This document shows positions 1 through 9,600 of a stretch of DNA of 64,000 nucleotides, in pieces; position 1 is the first letter of the stretch, and every line of letters begins with the position of its first letter. Below the pieces are notes generated by a model. That model saw only the letters and a program-made list of their open reading frames with translations. It was not told the origin of the DNA and searched no databases. Origin of the DNA: Reyranella aquatilis (GTDB taxonomy: Bacteria > Pseudomonadota > Alphaproteobacteria > Reyranellales > Reyranellaceae); contig NZ_JAJISD010000005.1 in the NCBI RefSeq assembly GCF_020880995.1, positions 1 through 64,000 on the forward strand, in the 5' to 3' direction. The position numbers and the translations under genes were made by a program.

Positions 1-2
1 AG

Positions 3-95
3 CCCGCAAAGGTCGCCATCGTCGCCTGCATGCGCAAGCTCGTGACCATCCTCAACGCAATCCTCAGGGACAAAAAGCCATGGGCAAACGCTTGA
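3..95 (+). CDS. IS110-family transposase, C-terminal tail (cut by window edge)
   Basis: The first 30 codons of the window read in frame to a TGA at 93-95. The tail, with CMRKLVTILNAILRD followed by KPW, resembles the C-terminal end of IS110/IS1111-type DEDD transposases, which typically close with a 'MRKLL.ILNAMLRDGKPW'-like stretch. Only this end is inside the window, so the catalytic domain and the intactness of the element cannot be judged. A palindromic element starts a few bases after the stop, the kind of target IS110 relatives are known to use. The family call rests on a short stretch and is moderate. Confidence 0.6.
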   Translation, partial: PAKVAIVACMRKLVTILNAILRDKKPWANA

Positions 96-101
96 CCCTC
101 A

Positions 102-220
102 CGACGGTCGCTCAGGATGAGGTCATAGGGGCTTTTCATAGCCTGTTGTTTTGGTGCATTCATTTCCGGCCCGGCTCTCGGGATGAGGTCCGTGGGTCAG
201 TCCGAGACGAAGCGGCCCTA
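102..220. repeat. Partial or altered copy of intergenic palindromic element (family 1)
   Basis: The right part, from GGATGAGGTCCGTGGGTCA to GCGGCCCTA at 220, matches the right terminus of the element at 34534-34709. An internal GCTCAGGATGAGGTC copy lies at about 110-124. The element's last bases, CCCTA, supply the TAG stop codon (218-220, minus strand) of the ion channel gene. Confidence 0.6.
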
Positions 221-1006
221 GATCCCCTCGTTCGGGATCTTGAGCACGATGCCGCAATGCTTGCAGTGCACCGCGTCGATGTCGTGCACCAGCAGCGCGC
301 AGGAGGGGCATTCGTAGCGGACCTTGTAGGGTCGGAAGATGGCCTGCAGCAGGCGCAGGAAGAGGCCGACGCCCACCACCATGATGATGACGGCGAGCAG
401 GCGGCCGCCGGGCGTCTTGAGCGTGATGTCGCCGAAGCCGGTGGTCGTCAGCGTGGTGATGGTGAAGTAGAGCGCGTCGACATAGTTGGCGATCTGCGGG
501 TTGATGCTGTGCTGGGTGACGTAGACCACCGACGTCACGATGAAGATGAAGACGCCGAGATTGACCGTGCGCTGGATGATGTCCTCGTTGCGCCGGAACC
601 AGGCCGAATCGTGCCGCAGGTCGCGCAGCAGGTGGTAGGAGCGCAGCAGCCGCAGCGCGCGGGCGATGCGCAGGAAGGCGAGATTGTCGAGGAAGACCGG
701 CAGCAGCAGCGACAGGATCACGATCACGTCGGCCGCCGAGGTAAGGCTGAACAGGTGGCGCATCGGCCGGCGCTGGACCCACAGCCGGGCCGCGAACTCG
801 ACGGACAGCAGGACGCCCAGCGCGAGATCGAGCGCGATCATCCAGGGCTGCTGCCCGCCGAACGGCGCCAGCAGGAACACGCCGATGGTGGCGATGTCGA
901 AGGCGACGAGACCGTAACGAAACCGTCGCGCCTCCGGGCCGTCGCCGAAATAGAGATCCCGGAACTTCTCGCGCAATGACGTCGTTGCCATTCCTCCAGA
1001 TATCAT
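218..1006 (-). CDS. Voltage-gated potassium channel-like protein with C-terminal zinc ribbon
   Basis: This 262-residue membrane protein follows the six-helix voltage-gated cation channel plan. An S4-like helix carries spaced arginines (RIARALRLLRSYHLLRDLR, roughly residues 112-130). A pore loop with TTTGFGDI gives a K+-type selectivity filter (GFGD in place of the commoner GYGD). The cytoplasmic tail ends in two CPxC/CxxC-type pairs (CPSC and CKHC, roughly residues 232-256) that look like a zinc ribbon. It probably moves K+ across the inner membrane in response to voltage. The start could be the ATG at 1006 or the one at 991; the GGAGG just upstream of 991 is closer than normal. The stop codon lies in a palindromic element. 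A decayed copy of this gene lies at 4821-4961. Confidence 0.85.
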   Translation of the reverse strand: MISGGMATTSLREKFRDLYFGDGPEARRFRYGLVAFDIATIGVFLLAPFGGQQPWMIALDLALGVLLSVEFAARLWVQRRPMRHLFSLTSAADVIVILSLLLPVFLDNLAFLRIARALRLLRSYHLLRDLRHDSAWFRRNEDIIQRTVNLGVFIFIVTSVVYVTQHSINPQIANYVDALYFTITTLTTTGFGDITLKTPGGRLLAVIIMVVGVGLFLRLLQAIFRPYKVRYECPSCALLVHDIDAVHCKHCGIVLKIPNEGI

Positions 1007-1058
1007 GGCCGAGGGTTCGGGGCACCGGGCGGGTGGAAACGACTCCGCCGCGCGACGA

Positions 1059-2768
1059 CTACCCCGCGGCCTGCGCCGTCGGCATCGCGAGCGTGGGCGG
1101 GGCGGTGCTGAAGGAGCGCAGGACCTGCCCGGGCGGCGTCACCTTCACATAGTCCTCGCCGTCGAAGACCTGGACGCCGTTGACCCACACGCCCTTGAGG
1201 CCGGGAGCGCTGCGGATCAGGCGGTTGGCGCCGGCCGGAAGGTCGGCGACGCGGCGGGTGCGGCTGACATGGATGGTCGCCGGATCGAACAGCATGAGGT
1301 CGGCCCAGGCACCGACCTCGATGCGGCCGCGGTCGACGATGCCGTAGATGTGGGCCGGATCGCCGGTCAGCTTGCGGATGGCGTGCGGCAGGCTGAAGCG
1401 GCCGAGCTCGCGCACCCAGCGGCCGAGCAGGTGCATGGCGTAGCCCGCGTCGCAGAACAGCGTCAGATGCGCGCCGGCGTCGGACAGGCTGATCAGGTTG
1501 CCGTCGTCCGCGATGAGATCGCCGACACGCTTCTCGTCGACGTTCAGCAGCCGCACGATGAAGGTCGTCTCGAGATCGTCGGCGAGGCCGATGTCGAGCA
1601 GCGCGTCCACCGGATCGATGCCGCGCTCGCGCGCGATGTCCTCGATGGTGCGGCCCTCCAGGGCGGGTTCGGTCGGCGACACGGCCACTTCCATCAGGTG
1701 CCAGGTGCCGTTGAAGATGCGGCCGCCCTCGACCGGCGTCGCCAGCGACGTCTTGAAGGCGGCGCGAAAGGCAGGATCGACGAACAGCGCGCGATGCTGT
1801 GCCTTGTCGCCGGCCTTGGGCCACGGCGCAATGGTCTGCAGCATGTAGGCGTTGAGCAGCCCGAAGTTCATGTTGAGTGGCTGGCACGAGGCCTGGGCAT
1901 AGACCGCGTGGCCGCGCGTGCGCGCCTCGGCGCAGGCGGCGGAGATCCCCGGCGCATGCTCGGGCCTGGTCGGATAGTCGAGCAGCGGGCAGTAGATCAC
2001 CGGCCGGCCGGAGAGCCGGGCCAGTTCCTCCATGAAGGGAATGGTCGAGCGCTGGCCGCAGGTCGCCATGGTGACGCCGTGGCCGTGCCGCGCCATCACG
2101 CGCGCCAGCGCGCGGAACTCGTCGTCGCTGGCCAGGCGCGAGGGCACCGGGATGCCGCCATAGCCGTTGTGGTTCTCGAAAGTGGAGGAGCCGAGCCCGA
2201 TCGCGCCGGCCGCCAGCGCCTCGTCGAACAGCGAGGACATCTTCGCCAGCTCATCCGCCGTCGCCTCGCGCTCGGAGCCCGCGTCGCCCATCACCACGGT
2301 GCGCAGCGCCGAGTGCGAGCAGAAGGAGGCGACGTTGGGCGTGACGCCGCGCCGGGCGATGAAGTCGAGATAGCTTCCGAAATCGTCGAACTGCCAGTCC
2401 ACACCCTCGCGCAGCGCGTCGAGCGACATCGCCTCGACCTCGGAGAGGTTCTTCAGCAGCGTGTCACGCGTGGCTGGCGTCGCGGGTGCAATGCCGAACC
2501 CGCAATTGCCGATCACCACCGTCGTGACGCCCAGCGCCGGCGATGGCGAGGCCGTAGAGTCCCAGGTGAGCTGCGCGTCGTAGTGGGTGTGCACGTCGAT
2601 CACCCCGGGCGCCAGCACCAGACCCGTCGCGTCCACCGTCTCGCGCGCCGGCCCGAGATCGCGGCCGATGGCGGCGATGCGGCCGTCCTTCACCGCGACG
2701 TCCAACTTGCGCAGCGGGTTGCCCAGACCGTCGGCCATGTCGGCATTCGTGACGACCAGATCGAACAT
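1059..2768 (-). CDS. N-acyl-D-amino-acid deacylase / D-aminoacylase-type amidohydrolase
   Basis: This 569-residue protein belongs to the metal-dependent amidohydrolase superfamily, in the branch of N-acyl-D-amino-acid deacylases (N-acyl-D-amino acid to D-amino acid plus carboxylate). It has the N-terminal beta-sandwich start, the HxH metal motif in VIDVHTHYDAQLTWD (about residues 46-60), a GNCGFGIAP motif, and the late LSDAGAHLTLF motif with the catalytic Asp. The ATG at 2768 is chosen because GGGAGGA stands just upstream and the protein then begins directly with the first sandwich strand (MFDLVVTNADM). The open frame continues upstream without homology. It has no obvious operon partner; the antiporter at 2969 is divergent, with 200 bp between them. 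Substrate is not determined from sequence; dihydropyrimidinase-like activity is less likely. Confidence 0.85.
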   Translation of the reverse strand: MFDLVVTNADMADGLGNPLRKLDVAVKDGRIAAIGRDLGPARETVDATGLVLAPGVIDVHTHYDAQLTWDSTASPSPALGVTTVVIGNCGFGIAPATPATRDTLLKNLSEVEAMSLDALREGVDWQFDDFGSYLDFIARRGVTPNVASFCSHSALRTVVMGDAGSEREATADELAKMSSLFDEALAAGAIGLGSSTFENHNGYGGIPVPSRLASDDEFRALARVMARHGHGVTMATCGQRSTIPFMEELARLSGRPVIYCPLLDYPTRPEHAPGISAACAEARTRGHAVYAQASCQPLNMNFGLLNAYMLQTIAPWPKAGDKAQHRALFVDPAFRAAFKTSLATPVEGGRIFNGTWHLMEVAVSPTEPALEGRTIEDIARERGIDPVDALLDIGLADDLETTFIVRLLNVDEKRVGDLIADDGNLISLSDAGAHLTLFCDAGYAMHLLGRWVRELGRFSLPHAIRKLTGDPAHIYGIVDRGRIEVGAWADLMLFDPATIHVSRTRRVADLPAGANRLIRSAPGLKGVWVNGVQVFDGEDYVKVTPPGQVLRSFSTAPPTLAMPTAQAAG

Positions 2769-2968
2769 GCAATCCTCCCGGAGCGTGCGGCACTTCGAGT
2801 GCGTTTGGCCGCCATTCTCCGCGAGAAGCGTGAGGTTGTACCGCCTCAATTCGCGGCATTTCCGCGTCGTGGATGGATCGGTATCGAACCGACGGCGGAA
2901 CGACGCTCGGGTTTGCACGTTGGGGTCCGCAATTTCGCGGCCCCGGACTTCGGTCCCGAGCGAGGATC

Positions 2969-4198
2969 ATGGACCCCTATATCGTGATGCTCGCCGGCTT
3001 CGGCGCGATCGTGCTTCTGACGGCATGGCTTCCCATGGTGCTGAAGGAGCTGCCGCTTTCGCTGCCGATCTTCTGTGTCGCGGTCGGCGCCCTGCTGACC
3101 GGCCTCTTCGACCAGGCGCAGGCGCCCTCGCCCCAGGCCCATCTCAAGCTGACGGAACGGCTGACGGAAGCCGTGGTCATCGTGGCGTTGATGGGGGCGG
3201 GGCTCAAGCTCGACCGGCCGCTGGCCTGGGCGACCGCCGGCCTGACCTGGCGGCTGCTGGGAGTTGCCATGCCGCTCACCATCGTCGCCATCGCCCTGCT
3301 GGCGCACGGGCTGCTAGGCGTCGGGCTGGCCGCGGCGCTCCTGCTGGGCGCCGCGCTCTCGCCCACCGATCCCGTGCTGGCGAGCGACGTCCAGGTCGGC
3401 CCGCCCGGCCAGGGCGGCGAAGACGAGGTGCGCTTCACCCTGACGGCCGAGGCCGGACTGAACGACGGGCTGGCATTTCCTTTCGTCCATCTTGCCATCC
3501 TGCTCGCGACGGTGAGCTCGGCCGACGCGTCCTGGCTGGAGTGGGTGACGCTCGACGTGGGGTGGCGGCTGGCGGCGGGGATCGCCGTCGGGGTCGCCGT
3601 CGGCCGCGGCCTCGGCTGGCTGACCTTCCGTCTCCCCAACCGCTCCAAGCTCTCGCGCACCGGCGACGGGTTCGTGGCGCTGGGCATCACCGCGATCGCC
3701 TACAGCCTCGCCGAGATGGCGCACGGCTACGGGTTCCTGGCGGTCTTCGTGTCCGCCGTCGCCTTCCGCGGCTTCGAACGGCGGCATCACTACCACGAGA
3801 AGCTGCACGACTTCGTCGAGCAGATCGAACGCCTGCTGATGATGATGCTTCTCGTGCTGTTCGGCGGCGCGCTGGCGGAGGGCGGCCTGTTGCGCAACAC
3901 CGACTGGGCGATGGTCGGGTTCGCCGCGCTCACGCTGCTGGTCGTGAGGCCGCTGGTCGCCTGGATCAGCCTGCTCGGCCGCAAGGAGCCCACGCCGGAA
4001 CGGGCGATCATCGCCTTCTTCGGCATTCGCGGCATCGGGTCCGTCTATTACATTGCCTTCGCGCTGGGCCGGGCGCCGTTCGCGGAGGCGGACCTGCTGT
4101 GGAACGCGGTATCTCTGGTGATCCTCGTCTCGATCACCCTGCACGGCACGACCGTCACGCCGATAATGCGGTTCATCGACAAGCGCCGCGGGCGCTGA
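2969..4198 (+). CDS. CPA1-type cation:proton antiporter (NhaP-like)
   Basis: This 409-residue, almost wholly hydrophobic protein has about 11-12 predicted membrane helices. Family hallmarks are SPTDPVLASDV (helix 4-like TDP), NDGLAFPFVHLAI (the ND pair of CPA1 exchangers), and a late FFGIRGIGSVYYIAFA segment. The likely role is electroneutral Na+ or K+/H+ exchange at the inner membrane for pH and salt balance. The ATG at 2969 follows GCGAGGATC and begins right before the first helix, so it is preferred to upstream ATGs. No large cytoplasmic C-terminal domain is present; the frame stops shortly after the last helix. Cation specificity cannot be read from the sequence. Confidence 0.85.
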   Translation: MDPYIVMLAGFGAIVLLTAWLPMVLKELPLSLPIFCVAVGALLTGLFDQAQAPSPQAHLKLTERLTEAVVIVALMGAGLKLDRPLAWATAGLTWRLLGVAMPLTIVAIALLAHGLLGVGLAAALLLGAALSPTDPVLASDVQVGPPGQGGEDEVRFTLTAEAGLNDGLAFPFVHLAILLATVSSADASWLEWVTLDVGWRLAAGIAVGVAVGRGLGWLTFRLPNRSKLSRTGDGFVALGITAIAYSLAEMAHGYGFLAVFVSAVAFRGFERRHHYHEKLHDFVEQIERLLMMMLLVLFGGALAEGGLLRNTDWAMVGFAALTLLVVRPLVAWISLLGRKEPTPERAIIAFFGIRGIGSVYYIAFALGRAPFAEADLLWNAVSLVILVSITLHGTTVTPIMRFIDKRRGR

Positions 4199-4303
4199 CG
4201 CAAGATCTCAGCCCGCCGGAACTTGCACGGCGAAGGACCGTTGTGTGTGCGGCATCGGCCGGACTGCGGAGGCCTCATCACGCGCCCGACGGTGGAGGAC
4301 GGC

Positions 4304-4813
4304 ATGAATCTCAGAGCCCTGGCGGGCAGCGTTGCCTCCCTCACACTATTGATTGCCGGACCGGCCTTCGGCCAGGGCACGTTCGGTCTCTCGATCGAAA
4401 ACTGTTCCGATTACGTCGCCCGGGCGATGAGCCAGGTCCAGATGGCATCCGGCTGTAGCGTCTCGGGACCGAGCTGGAGCGCCGAGCCGGCCGACCATGC
4501 CGCCTGGTGCAAGCGCGCCTCGGCGCGCGAGCGCGGCCGCGAGGACGAGGCGCGCCGCAACGTCTTGATCACGTGCCGGGGAGATTTCGGCACCGTACAG
4601 ATCAAGAGCTGCAACGAGTACGTGGCCCGGTCGCGCACGCAGCTGGAGCTTGCCCAGGCGCTCTCATCGAGCTGCACCTTCGACGGGATGCGGTGGAGTT
4701 CGAACATCGTCCAGCACATGCACTGGTGCAACCGCACGCCCGTCGACCGGCACGCCACCGAAGACGCCGCCCGCCGCAGGGAACTGGCCTCCTGCACCGC
4801 CCGGTCGAACTAG
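4304..4813 (+). CDS. Secreted cysteine-rich protein with two tandem repeats, function unknown
   Basis: This 169-residue protein has a clear signal peptide (MNLRALAGSVASLTLLIAG, with cleavage expected near AFG-QG). The mature part consists of two related modules of about 60 residues. Each begins (N/S)C.(D/E)YVAR and contains a cysteine near residue 20 of the module, a W...CN/CK segment, a stretch rich in Arg/Glu/Asp, and a final cysteine. With four cysteines per module, paired disulphides in the periplasm are likely. The start follows GGTGGAGGACGGC. It is probably transcribed alone after the antiporter gene (105 bp gap). I do not recognise the family; a periplasmic or surface binding role is only a guess. 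Confidence 0.75.
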   Translation: MNLRALAGSVASLTLLIAGPAFGQGTFGLSIENCSDYVARAMSQVQMASGCSVSGPSWSAEPADHAAWCKRASARERGREDEARRNVLITCRGDFGTVQIKSCNEYVARSRTQLELAQALSSSCTFDGMRWSSNIVQHMHWCNRTPVDRHATEDAARRRELASCTARSN

Positions 4814-4820
4814 ACCGGGG

Positions 4821-4961
4821 CGCCACGATGAAGATGAAGCGCCCGAGATCGATCGTGCGCCGGATGAGCCCGTAGCGGAACCTGCGGGCCTCCCTGTCGT
4901 GCCGCGCAAGCTACAGGAACTTTTCGTGCCATCGCTTCGTTGCCATGCCTCCGGATATCAT
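4821..4961 (-). pseudogene. Remnant of an ion-channel paralogue with internal deletion
   Basis: Read on the minus strand from 4961, this gives MISGGMAT.RWHEKF, a stop, then EARRFRYGL directly followed by RRTIDLGRFIFIVA. The first parts match the N-terminus of the channel at 218-1006 (MISGGMATTS..EKF, EARRFRYGL). The last part matches a segment about 120 residues further on in that channel (QRTVNLGVFIFIVT). DNA similarity also covers upstream bases to about 4985 (GGGGCACCGGGC). So an old duplicate has lost the intervening codons, gained a stop and lost everything after. It has no function as a channel. Confidence 0.75.
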
Positions 4962-5047
4962 GGCTTCGAGTCGGGGCACCGGGCCGCGCTTGCCGATGGC
5001 AGGCCCGTCGTCACCAAAACGACTGCCAGATGCGCTACGATGGGCCC

Positions 5048-6556
5048 ATGAGAGACAATGAAAGTCCGGACCCGCCAAACCTGTTCTGGCGGCGGGAGAC
5101 GGCGACACGCGCCGGGCTGATCGTCGACGCGGGCGCCTATTTCGAGGCCGGCCGCAAGGCGATGCTGAAGGCGCGCAAGCGCATCATGCTGATCGGCTGG
5201 GACTTCGACGCCCGCATCGCGCTCTCCGACGAGCGCCTCCCGGGCGAGCCGCGCACGCTGGGCGAGTTCGTGCTGTGGCTGGTGAAGCGCAATCCCGAGC
5301 TGGAAGTCTTCCTGCTGCGCTGGAACATCGGGGCGCTGAAGGCGCTGTTCCGCGGCACGACGATCTTCACGCTGATGCGCTGGATGGCCCATCCGCGCAT
5401 CCACACGCGGCTCGACGGCGCCTCGACGCTGGGCGCCTCGCACCATCACAAGATCGTCGTGATCGACGATTGCCTGGCCTTCTGCGGCGGCATCGACATG
5501 ACCAGCAACCGCTGGGACACGCCCGAGCATCGCGACGGCGACCCGCGCCGCGTCGGACCCGATGGCAGCCCCTACGCGCCGTGGCACGACACGACCTCGA
5601 TCCTCGAGGGGCCGGTGGCGCAGGCGCTGGGCGAGCTGTCGCGCAAGCGCTGGCAGGCAGCGGGCGGCCACGCACTCGAACCGGTCGACTGCGGCGTCGA
5701 CTGCTGGCCGGAGGGCGTCGAGGCGCAGTTCCGCAACGTCTCGGTGGCGATCAGCCGGTCGCGGCCCGAGGGCGACGATGGCGGCCCGCCGGTGCGCGAG
5801 ATCGAGGCGACGTATCTCGCGCTGATCGCCCGCGCCCGGAAGTACATCTACGCCGAGAGCCAGTATTTCGCGTCGCGCCGCATCGCCGAGGCGATCGCCC
5901 ACCGACTGGAGGAGGCCGACGGGCCCGAGATCGTGCTGGTCAATCCGTTCAAGTCGCAGGGCTGGCTGGAGCCGGTGGCGATGGATACCGCGCGCGCGCG
6001 CCTCTACGCGGCGCTGGAGCATCTCGATTGCCACGCGCGGCTCCGCATCTATCACCCGTTCACGCAGGCCGGCGAGCCGATCTACGTGCACGCCAAGATG
6101 ATGATCGTCGACGACGAGGTGCTGCATGTGGGCTCGTCCAACATGAACAACCGCTCGATGCGCCTCGACACCGAATGCGACGTCACCCTCGACGCGGCCG
6201 TGCCCGGCAACGAGAGTGCCGCGCCGACCATCCGCGCGCTGCGCGACAGGCTGCTGGCCGAGCATCTCGGCGTGACCGCCGAAGCGGTGGCGGCAGCGGT
6301 CGACGGCAAGGGCTCGCTGATCGCCGCCGTCGAGGCGCTGCGCGGCCAGGGCCGGTCGCTGCGCCCCTACGAGATCCTCGACCTGCACGAGGTCGAGACC
6401 TGGCTGGCCGACAACCAGGTGCTCGATCCCGAGGGACCCGGCGAGATCTTCGAGGCGACGTCCAAGGGCGGCCTGCTGCGCGGCCTGCGCCGCCATCTCC
6501 ACACCCACGCCGACCGCATGCGCCACCGCCTGCACAAGCACCGCTCGCGCGCCTGA
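5048..6556 (+). CDS. Phospholipase D-family protein (cardiolipin synthase-like)
   Basis: This 502-residue protein has two HKD-type half sites. The first is in SHHHKIVVIDD (about residue 132) followed by CGGIDMTSNRWD. The second is in HAKMMIVDDEVLHVGSSNMNNRS (about residue 347). PLD enzymes use the paired histidines for phosphatidyl transfer or phosphodiester hydrolysis. Bacterial relatives include cardiolipin synthases and stand-alone phospholipases. There is no N-terminal membrane hairpin typical of ClsA, so a soluble or peripherally bound PLD is more likely. The ATG at 5048 is chosen because homology starts soon after (NLFWRRETATRAGLIVDAGAYF). The C-terminal roughly 100 residues are rich in Arg/His and of unclear role. 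Confidence 0.85.
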   Translation: MRDNESPDPPNLFWRRETATRAGLIVDAGAYFEAGRKAMLKARKRIMLIGWDFDARIALSDERLPGEPRTLGEFVLWLVKRNPELEVFLLRWNIGALKALFRGTTIFTLMRWMAHPRIHTRLDGASTLGASHHHKIVVIDDCLAFCGGIDMTSNRWDTPEHRDGDPRRVGPDGSPYAPWHDTTSILEGPVAQALGELSRKRWQAAGGHALEPVDCGVDCWPEGVEAQFRNVSVAISRSRPEGDDGGPPVREIEATYLALIARARKYIYAESQYFASRRIAEAIAHRLEEADGPEIVLVNPFKSQGWLEPVAMDTARARLYAALEHLDCHARLRIYHPFTQAGEPIYVHAKMMIVDDEVLHVGSSNMNNRSMRLDTECDVTLDAAVPGNESAAPTIRALRDRLLAEHLGVTAEAVAAAVDGKGSLIAAVEALRGQGRSLRPYEILDLHEVETWLADNQVLDPEGPGEIFEATSKGGLLRGLRRHLHTHADRMRHRLHKHRSRA

Positions 6557-6631
6557 ACGCCAAGGCGGAAGGTCCCTGCCCGCATTCCAATGGGGAGGCG
6601 ATTCTGCTTCGCTCGGAAAGACCCGATCGCC

Positions 6632-9600
6632 CTAGCCCGGCCGCTTGCGTCCGCGGAACGGGAGACGCAGCAGCGCCGGGAAGGCGCCGCGCATCTTCTC
6701 GAAGGCGACGTAGAGGCCGGGGATCACGAAGATGCCGAGGCAGGAGGCCGCCAGCATGCCGCCGAACACGGCGGTGCCGACCGCGCGCTGGGTCGCCGCA
6801 CCCGCGCCCGAGGCGATCACCAGCGGCACGAGGCCCAGGATGAAGGCGAAGGACGTCATCATCACCGCGCGGAAGCGCTGCCCCGCGGCCGAGGTGGCGG
6901 CCGTTACGGGATCGCTGCCGCCGGCCCGCTCGTGCATGGCGACCTCGATCACCAGGATGGCGTTCTTGGCCGCCAGCGCGATCAGCACGACGATGCCGAT
7001 CTGGGCATAGACGTTGTTGGCGAGGCCGGTCAGCCAGAGCGCCGCCAGCGCACCGAACAGGCCGACGATCACCGACAGCAGCGCCGCCACCGGCAGCGCC
7101 AGGCTCTCGTAGAGGCCCACCAGGAACAGGTAGGCGAACAGCACCGCCAGCGCGAGCACGAAGCCGGTCTGGCTGCCCGCCTCCTTCTCCTGCTGCGCGG
7201 TGCCGGCCCACTGGTAGGAATAGCCCGGCGGCAGGCTGGCGCGCGCCACCCGCTCCATCGCCGCGATCGCCTCGCCCGATGAATAGCCCACGGCGGGCGC
7301 GCCGTTCAGCGTCACCGAGCGCAGGTTGTTGTAGCGGTTGATGGTGGCGGGCGCCGTCGTGAGTTCGAGCGTCGCCATCGCCTGCAGCGGCACCAGCTTG
7401 CCGCTCGACGAGCGCACGCGCACCCGCTTCACGTCCTCGATGGTGCGGCGGTCGAGCGCGTCCGCCTGCACGCGCACCGTCCAGGTGCGACCGAACATGT
7501 TGAAGTTGTTGACGTTGCGGCTGCCCATCGCGGTCTGCAGGGCGGCGAAGATGTCGGGGATGGCGACGCCCAGCGTCTCGGCGCGGTCGCGGTCGAGTTC
7601 AAGCCGGATCTGCGGCGTCGAGGCGCTGTACGTGGTGAAGACGCCCGCCAGCTCGGGCGCGGCCTGGGCCGCGTTGATGACGCCGCGTGCCACCGCCACG
7701 ATCTCCTCGGGCGGTGCGCCGGTGAGGCTCTGGACCTCGAACTCGAAGCCCGAGGAATTGCCCAGCCCCGCGATCGGCGGCGGGTTGAAGGCATAGATGT
7801 TGGCCACCGCCACGCGGTCGAACGCCCTGTTCAGCCGCTCCAGCACCGCGAAGGCCGTCATCTCGCGGCCGGGACGCTCGGCGTAGGGCTTGAGCGACAC
7901 GATCATCATGGCGCGGTTGGGCAGGTTCAGCCCGTCGAGCAGGCTGTTGCCGCTCACGGTGAAGAAGTTCTGCAGCCACGGCTGGCCCTGCAGCATGTTC
8001 TCGACCTGCATCACCGCCTCCAGGGTGCGGCTGGTCGAGGCGGCGTCGGGCAGCTGGATCTCGGCCATGAAGGAGGACTGGTCCTCGTCGGGCAGGAAGC
8101 CGGTGGGCACGACGCGCAGCAGCCCGCCGGTCGCCAGCGCGAACAGGCCGACCAGGCCGACCGCCAGCAGACTGCGGCGGATCAGCGGGCCGGCGACGCG
8201 CAGGTAGCCGTTGCGCGTGGCGTCGAGGCCGCGCTGGATACGGGCCATCAGGCCGCGCGGCGCGCCGCGGCGGGTGAGCAGCAGCGCGCACAGCGCGGGC
8301 GACAGCGACAGCGCGTTGATCGCCGAGATCACCATGGCGACCGAGATCGTCACCGCGAACTGCTGGTATAGCTTGCCCGCGATGCCCGGCATGAAGGCGG
8401 TCGGGATGAACACCGAGAGCAGGACCAGGGTGATGGCGATGATCGGGGCCGTGACCTCGGCCATCGCCTTCTCGGTGGCCTCGGCGGGCGTGAGCCCGGG
8501 CTCCTTCTCCAGCGTGTGCTCGACCGCCTCGACCACCACGATGGCGTCGTCGACCACGATGCCGATGGCCAGCACCAGCGCCAGCAGCGACACGGTGTTG
8601 AGCGAGAAGCCCAGCACCTGCATCACCGCGAAGGTGCCGACCAGCGCCACCGGCACGGCGATGATGGGAATGAGCGTGGCGCGCACGCTGCCGAGGAACA
8701 GGAAGACCACGAGGGCCACCAGCACGAAGGCCTCGATCAGGGTCTTCACCACGCTGTGGATCGTCGCCTCGACGAACACGGTGGTGTCGTACATGACGTC
8801 GAAGGCCACGTCCTCGGGCAGCCGGTCCTGCAGCTCCTGCAGCACCTTGCGGACGCCCTCGGCGGTGGCGAGCGCGTTGGCGCCGGCCAGCTGGTAGATC
8901 TGGATGCCGGCCGCCGGCTTGCCGTTGTAGCGCGTTGTGACGTCGGCATTGGCCGAGCCCAGCTCGACCCGGCCGATGTCGCGGATGCGCAGCAGCGCGC
9001 CCTCCGGCGTGGCGCGCACGCTGATGTTGCCGAACTCCTCGGCCGAGGTGAGCCGCCCCTTGGCGGTGATGTTGAGCTGGAAGTCGACGCCGTCGAGCAG
9101 CGGCGCGGCGCCGACGCGGCCGACCGCGGCCTGCATGTTCTTGGCCTCGATCGCCTTCACCACGTCCTGCGCGGTGACGCCGAGGCTCGACATGCGGTCG
9201 AGGTCGAGCCAGACGCGCATGGCGTAGTCGAGGCCGCCGAATAGGCCGGCCGAGCCAACGCCCGGCACGCGCTGCATGGCGTCGAGCACGTTGATGGTGG
9301 CGAAGTTCGACAGGAACAGCGCGTCGCGCGTCCCCTTGGGCGAGTAGACCGCGACCACCTGCAGGAGCGCCGAGGACTGCTTCTTCACCAGCACGCCGTT
9401 GCGCTGCACCTCGTCGGGCAGCTGAGGCATGGCGCGGTTGATGCGGTTGTTGACGTTGACCGTGTGGTCCTGCGGGTTGGAGCCGACCTTGAAGTAGATG
9501 CTCAGGCTGTAGCTGCCGTCGCTGCCCGAGGTCGACTTCATCGAGATCATGTTCTCGACGCCGTTGACGTTGCGCTCGATGATCTGCGCCACGCTCTCCT

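Noticed and set aside
1005..2987. Open frame of 660 codons on the plus strand over the deacylase gene
   Set aside because: No recognisable domains; the minus-strand frame carries amidohydrolase motifs and a ribosome binding site.
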